Below are positions 60,876-64,000 of a stretch of 64,000 bases of DNA, one piece after another. Origin of the DNA: Sheuella sp. Its GTDB lineage: Bacteria > Pseudomonadota > Gammaproteobacteria > Burkholderiales > Burkholderiaceae_B. The position numbers were made by a program, and so were the translations under genes. The stretch is from positions 1 to 64,000 of the forward strand of contig JAUSCY010000072.1 in NCBI GenBank assembly GCA_030650995.1, given 5' to 3'. The notes under the pieces are model-generated. The model searched no databases and was not told the DNA's origin. It worked only from the letters and a program-made list of their open reading frames with translations. Numbering within the stretch: position 1 is the first letter of the stretch; each line of letters opens with the position of its first letter.

Positions 60876-62171
60876 ATGACCTCACATAAAAATAATAACG
60901 CAGCCTTTGAGACAACTTCTGTTAACAAGACACAACCAACTGGCGCAACAAGCGGGCTCATCGTAGTACGAATTTTTCTGGCGTTCGCCTCTGGATATTT
61001 TTTGTCTTATGCATTGCGCGCAGTCAATGCTGCATTAGCACCGGTTCTTGCCGAAGATCTCAAACTATCCGCAGGCGAACTAGGCTGGCTATCCTCTGCA
61101 TATTTTTTAGCTTTTGCAGCGATGCAAATACCAGTTGGCATCTGGCTTGATCGCTATGGTGCGCGTCGTACCGAATCAGCACTCCTGATTGTGGCCGCGA
61201 CGGGTGCGGCAATCGTAGGGGTGGGAGACTCTCTCTGGCTCAACTCACTTGGACGTATTCTGATTGGCGCGGGAGTCGCACCATGTCTGATGGCCTCTTA
61301 TGCATACTTTCGACGCTGCTTTCCGCCAGCGCAGCAGCCGCGGCTCGTCATGGGGATGTTACTGGTTGGTGCAGCAGGTGCTCTGGCAGCGACACAGCCA
61401 GCACTGGCCATGGCTAACTGGATAGGCTGGAGACAGATCTACTTCATGTCAGCAGCCCTGCTGGCTTTGAGTGCGCTGGCCGTATACTTTCTGACGACAG
61501 ACGCTGATCTTCAGTCACCCCAAGCGGGCGATCACACAGACAGCACTAACATCTGGAAGCTGACCACCCACCCCGTCATGTTAAGGATCGTACCAGTCTG
61601 CATATTTACGATTGGTGGATTTTCTGCGATGCAGACCTTATGGGCAGGACCCTGGCTCACCCAGACGTTAGGTATGAGTCCCGATCAAGCCAGCATGGTC
61701 TTGCTCTACCTGAACGCATCACTCATGGTGAGTTATCTTGTAATGGGAACTGCGAGCCCATGGTTATTGAAAACAGGCCTGAGCTTGGCTAAGCAGTCTC
61801 TTATCGCATTAATCTGGATACCACTTGTTTTTATCAGCATGATTGTCTGGCAAAGTCAGGCGTCATGGATATGCTGGCTTCTTTTTGCACCTGTTATTCC
61901 TGCAATGTTTTTGTTGCAAACACAAGCCGCCCTGGCCTTTCCCGGTAATGTGGCAGGCAGAATCCTGACCACATCCAACCTGATGATTTTTGTCGGAACC
62001 TTCCTCGTGCAATGGGCAATCGGACTGGCGGTTGATACCTTCAATAAACTCGGGATGACACACGCAGCAGCTTTAAAAATGGCCTTTATCAGTCTGGTCG
62101 TCTTGCAAATACTGAGTCTGATCTGGTTTGTGATGCGCGCGCCTGAACGCGCATCACAGGTCAAGCAGTAG
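60876..62171 (+). CDS. Major facilitator superfamily transporter
   Basis: 431 residues from the ATG at 60876, four bases after the ligase stop. About twelve membrane segments are expected. The MFS loop signature is seen in GIWLDRYGARRTES near residue 90, and WIGWRQIYFMSA near residue 195. The N-terminal 30 residues are polar. Paired with an acyl-CoA ligase, it probably imports or exports a carboxylic acid. Confidence 0.9.
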   Translation: MTSHKNNNAAFETTSVNKTQPTGATSGLIVVRIFLAFASGYFLSYALRAVNAALAPVLAEDLKLSAGELGWLSSAYFLAFAAMQIPVGIWLDRYGARRTESALLIVAATGAAIVGVGDSLWLNSLGRILIGAGVAPCLMASYAYFRRCFPPAQQPRLVMGMLLVGAAGALAATQPALAMANWIGWRQIYFMSAALLALSALAVYFLTTDADLQSPQAGDHTDSTNIWKLTTHPVMLRIVPVCIFTIGGFSAMQTLWAGPWLTQTLGMSPDQASMVLLYLNASLMVSYLVMGTASPWLLKTGLSLAKQSLIALIWIPLVFISMIVWQSQASWICWLLFAPVIPAMFLLQTQAALAFPGNVAGRILTTSNLMIFVGTFLVQWAIGLAVDTFNKLGMTHAAALKMAFISLVVLQILSLIWFVMRAPERASQVKQ

Positions 62172-62195
62172 TTTCCAAGCGCTTGTTTCTCAGCA

Positions 62196-63167
62196 CTAGT
62201 CTTTGTTCGCCATACCCAGACGCTCAATCGTCTTTTTCTCAGTATAAAAACTATCTTTTGCGTATTTTGTGTAATCAGCCGTATTCATGTAAATAACTGG
62301 CTGGTCATACTGTTTGAAAACCGCAAGTACCGCTGGATCATCGAGTGTTTTCTTGAAGGTATCGTGAATGACCTTTACAACTTTCGGATCCATTCCTTTG
62401 GGACCACAGACACCAAACGGTGAGTCCGAGACAGTTTCATAGCCAAGCTCATTGAGCGTTGGCACGTCAGGCCAGCGTGTCGTGCGCTTACTGCCATAGG
62501 TGGCAAGCAGCCTCAACTTGCCCGCATCGACCAATGGCCCCCATCCAGTCGAATCACTCATCGCCATGACATGCCCCCCCAGGACAGCCTGAAGATTGTG
62601 GGCACTGCCCTTGAAGGGGATCTGGGAAAGCTTGATTCCCGCGCGTTGTGCAAACTCCTCGACTGCAAGATGCGGGCTGGTACCGGTGCCGGGCGTGCCA
62701 TAAGTGAATGTATCGGGATTCGCTTTGGCGAAAGCAACAAGATCTTTGATATTTTTAATCGGTGAGTCAATCGGCACGACTAACCCGAACGTATAACCCG
62801 TCAGGCAGATAATCCAGGTAAAGTCCTTAAGTGTGTCGAACTGAACTTTTTGCATGTGTGGAATACGAAACACACCGACCGGGATTTGCGCCAGCGTATA
62901 ACCATCTGGTTTGGAGTTAATCAATTCAACCGCGCCAAGTGTGCCACCCGCACCAGGCTTATTCTCGACAATCACACTTTGTCTCATAATTTTTCCTGCG
63001 CTTTCGGCCAGTGCACGCATGACAACATCTGTCGATCCACCCGCAGGCCAGGGGCAAATAAGCTTGATAGTGCGAGTGGGAAAAGTCTGGGCACTCGCAT
63101 AACCTGGCAATAGTGATGTAGCAGCCAAGGCGGCTGTTGAAGCGAGAAAGTCACGGCGATCTGTCAT
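62196..63167 (-). CDS. Bug-family receptor with twin-arginine-type signal
   Basis: 323 residues beginning MTDRRDFLASTAALAATS, a short Tat-like signal with cleavage near ASAQ. Family motifs are IKLICPWPAGGSTDVVMRAL and VIVENKPGAGGTLGAVELI. It is convergent with the MFS gene and divergent from another Bug gene. Ligand unknown. Confidence 0.9.
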   Translation of the reverse strand: MTDRRDFLASTAALAATSLLPGYASAQTFPTRTIKLICPWPAGGSTDVVMRALAESAGKIMRQSVIVENKPGAGGTLGAVELINSKPDGYTLAQIPVGVFRIPHMQKVQFDTLKDFTWIICLTGYTFGLVVPIDSPIKNIKDLVAFAKANPDTFTYGTPGTGTSPHLAVEEFAQRAGIKLSQIPFKGSAHNLQAVLGGHVMAMSDSTGWGPLVDAGKLRLLATYGSKRTTRWPDVPTLNELGYETVSDSPFGVCGPKGMDPKVVKVIHDTFKKTLDDPAVLAVFKQYDQPVIYMNTADYTKYAKDSFYTEKKTIERLGMANKD

Positions 63168-63262
63168 TGTTGTCTCCTACCTTCTTTTATATGTTTATTA
63201 AACACATGGTAAATCCCGATTTACTCCTTGGCAAGCACAGACGTATTCTTTGGGCTGAGTAA

Positions 63263-63289
63263 TTAAAGCAAGTAGTCGTTAAAGCGAGT
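63263..63289. repeat. Two 11-bp direct repeats in a divergent promoter region
   Basis: TTAAAGCAAGT at 63263-63273 is repeated as TTAAAGCGAGT at 63279-63289 with one mismatch and a 16-bp period; a further TTAAA follows at once. They lie between two divergent Bug genes, about 50 bp upstream of the rightward one, and could be activator half-sites. Confidence 0.4.
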
Positions 63290-63336
63290 GTTAAATATCC
63301 ATCCTCGCTCACAAAGAAAATAAAAGTGAGAATTAC

Positions 63337-64000
63337 GTGAAAATAATGAAAAAACTCTTTACTGGCTGCGCGCTGGTATTGCTTGCAGGCTCAGCGTTGG
63401 CACAGACACCAACCTATCCCTCAAAACCTATCCGCTGGATCGTTCCCTACACACCAGGCGGGTTCACTGACAATGTGACACGGTTGGTCACTGCAAGACT
63501 CCAGACATTGCTTGGTCAGACGATTGTGATTGAAAACAAGCCCGGGGCGAATTCAATTATTGGCGCCGACATGGTGGCCAAGGCTAATCCCGATGGATAT
63601 ACCATTCTGACTGTCATCACCGCCCATGCAGCCAATGCAACTTTGTATGAGGGACGTTTGCCTTTTGATCATTACAAATCACTTGCTCCAATTTCTCTGG
63701 TGGCGATCTCGCCTTTAATCCTGACCGTCAGTAAAGATTTTCCAGCCAAAAATGTAAGCGAACTCATTGCCTACGCCCGGGCAAACCCTGGCAAAGTGTC
63801 ATTCGGCTCTTCAGGGGTTGGCTCAGCCGCACACTTGACTTCAGAATTGCTCGCCCATACAGCGGGCATTCAAATGGTGCACATACCTTATAAAGGTACT
63901 GCACCCGCACTGGCGGATCTGATGGCAAACAATATCCAGATGCTTGTCGATGTGCCTAGCTCCATGATGCCTCACGTCAATAGCGGCAAGGTCAACGGTA
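63337..64000 (+). CDS. Bug-family receptor (cut by right window edge)
   Basis: Missing from the ORF track because its stop lies outside the window. About 221 residues are visible: a signal peptide (MKIMKKLFTGCALVLLAGSALAQ), then IRWIVPYTPGGFTDNVTRLV, VIENKPGANSIIGADMVAK and MVHIPYKGTAPALADLM. The start is either this GTG or the ATG at 63346, and a GTGAG site lies upstream. About 100 C-terminal residues are missing. It is divergent from another Bug gene. Confidence 0.88.
   Translation, partial: MKIMKKLFTGCALVLLAGSALAQTPTYPSKPIRWIVPYTPGGFTDNVTRLVTARLQTLLGQTIVIENKPGANSIIGADMVAKANPDGYTILTVITAHAANATLYEGRLPFDHYKSLAPISLVAISPLILTVSKDFPAKNVSELIAYARANPGKVSFGSSGVGSAAHLTSELLAHTAGIQMVHIPYKGTAPALADLMANNIQMLVDVPSSMMPHVNSGKVNG

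Overview
The window looks like chromosomal DNA from a betaproteobacterium of the order Burkholderiales, most likely Alcaligenaceae. The reasons are seven Bug-family (tripartite tricarboxylate transporter, TTT) periplasmic receptors in 64 kb, a siroheme sulfite reductase followed by a DUF934 protein, a CphA'-type cyanophycin synthetase, malate synthase G, and several catabolic operons served by Liv-type ABC transporters. The assignment to family level is inference. I see no rRNA, tRNA, CRISPR array, transposase, integrase or phage gene.

Layout. (1) 1-7600: a divergent catabolic locus. Leftward are a Bug receptor, a LeuC-like/LeuD-like hydro-lyase and an isocitrate lyase/PEP mutase-family lyase cut by the window edge. 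Rightward are a decayed short-chain dehydrogenase, a CitE-like lyase, a class III CoA-transferase and a COG3618-type amidohydrolase, all tightly coupled. Together they suggest degradation of a branched dicarboxylate such as a methyl-substituted malate or maleate. (2) 7592-13123: DAHP synthase, DNA polymerase IV and a sulfite reductase/siroheme operon (cysI, cobA, DUF934). (3) 13124-27938: a GntR/FCD regulator facing a long single-direction operon: alpha/beta hydrolase, isochorismatase-like hydrolase, polysaccharide-deacetylase-like hydrolase, complete LivHMKGF ABC transporter, amidase, ACMSD-like amidohydrolase, a two-subunit molybdenum hydroxylase and a carboxymuconolactone decarboxylase-family protein. 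This looks like a self-contained pathway for an amide-rich or N-heterocyclic compound that I cannot name. (4) 27970-41648: mixed genes, including a TPR/O-GlcNAc transferase-like protein, ArfB, two secreted repeat proteins, a LON-domain protein, a cyanophycin synthetase with an eroded Mur-ligase P-loop, a prolyl aminopeptidase and malate synthase G.

(5) 41717-64000: a second set of catabolic genes. It holds a Bug receptor, an M20 peptidase, an N-acyl-D-amino-acid deacylase-like amidohydrolase, a NIPSNAP protein, a second Liv transporter (with a permease-ATPase fusion), a signal-less binding-protein-fold protein, a three-subunit molybdenum hydroxylase with a MoaD-like sulfur carrier, a kynurenine-formamidase-like hydrolase, four more Bug receptors, an acyl-CoA synthetase and an MFS transporter. 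The last Bug gene runs off the right edge.

The general picture is a scavenger of small organic acids and amides. Solutes are captured by Bug or Liv binding proteins, hydroxylated by molybdenum hydroxylases, cleaved by amidohydrolases and amidases, activated as CoA esters and split by lyases. Malate synthase G would assimilate glyoxylate. The most interesting items are the GntR-controlled island with its palindromic operator and TTGACA promoter, the dimethylmalate/citramalate-like locus, the MoaD-like gene in the second hydroxylase operon, and a perfect hairpin occupying the ribosome-binding region of livG.
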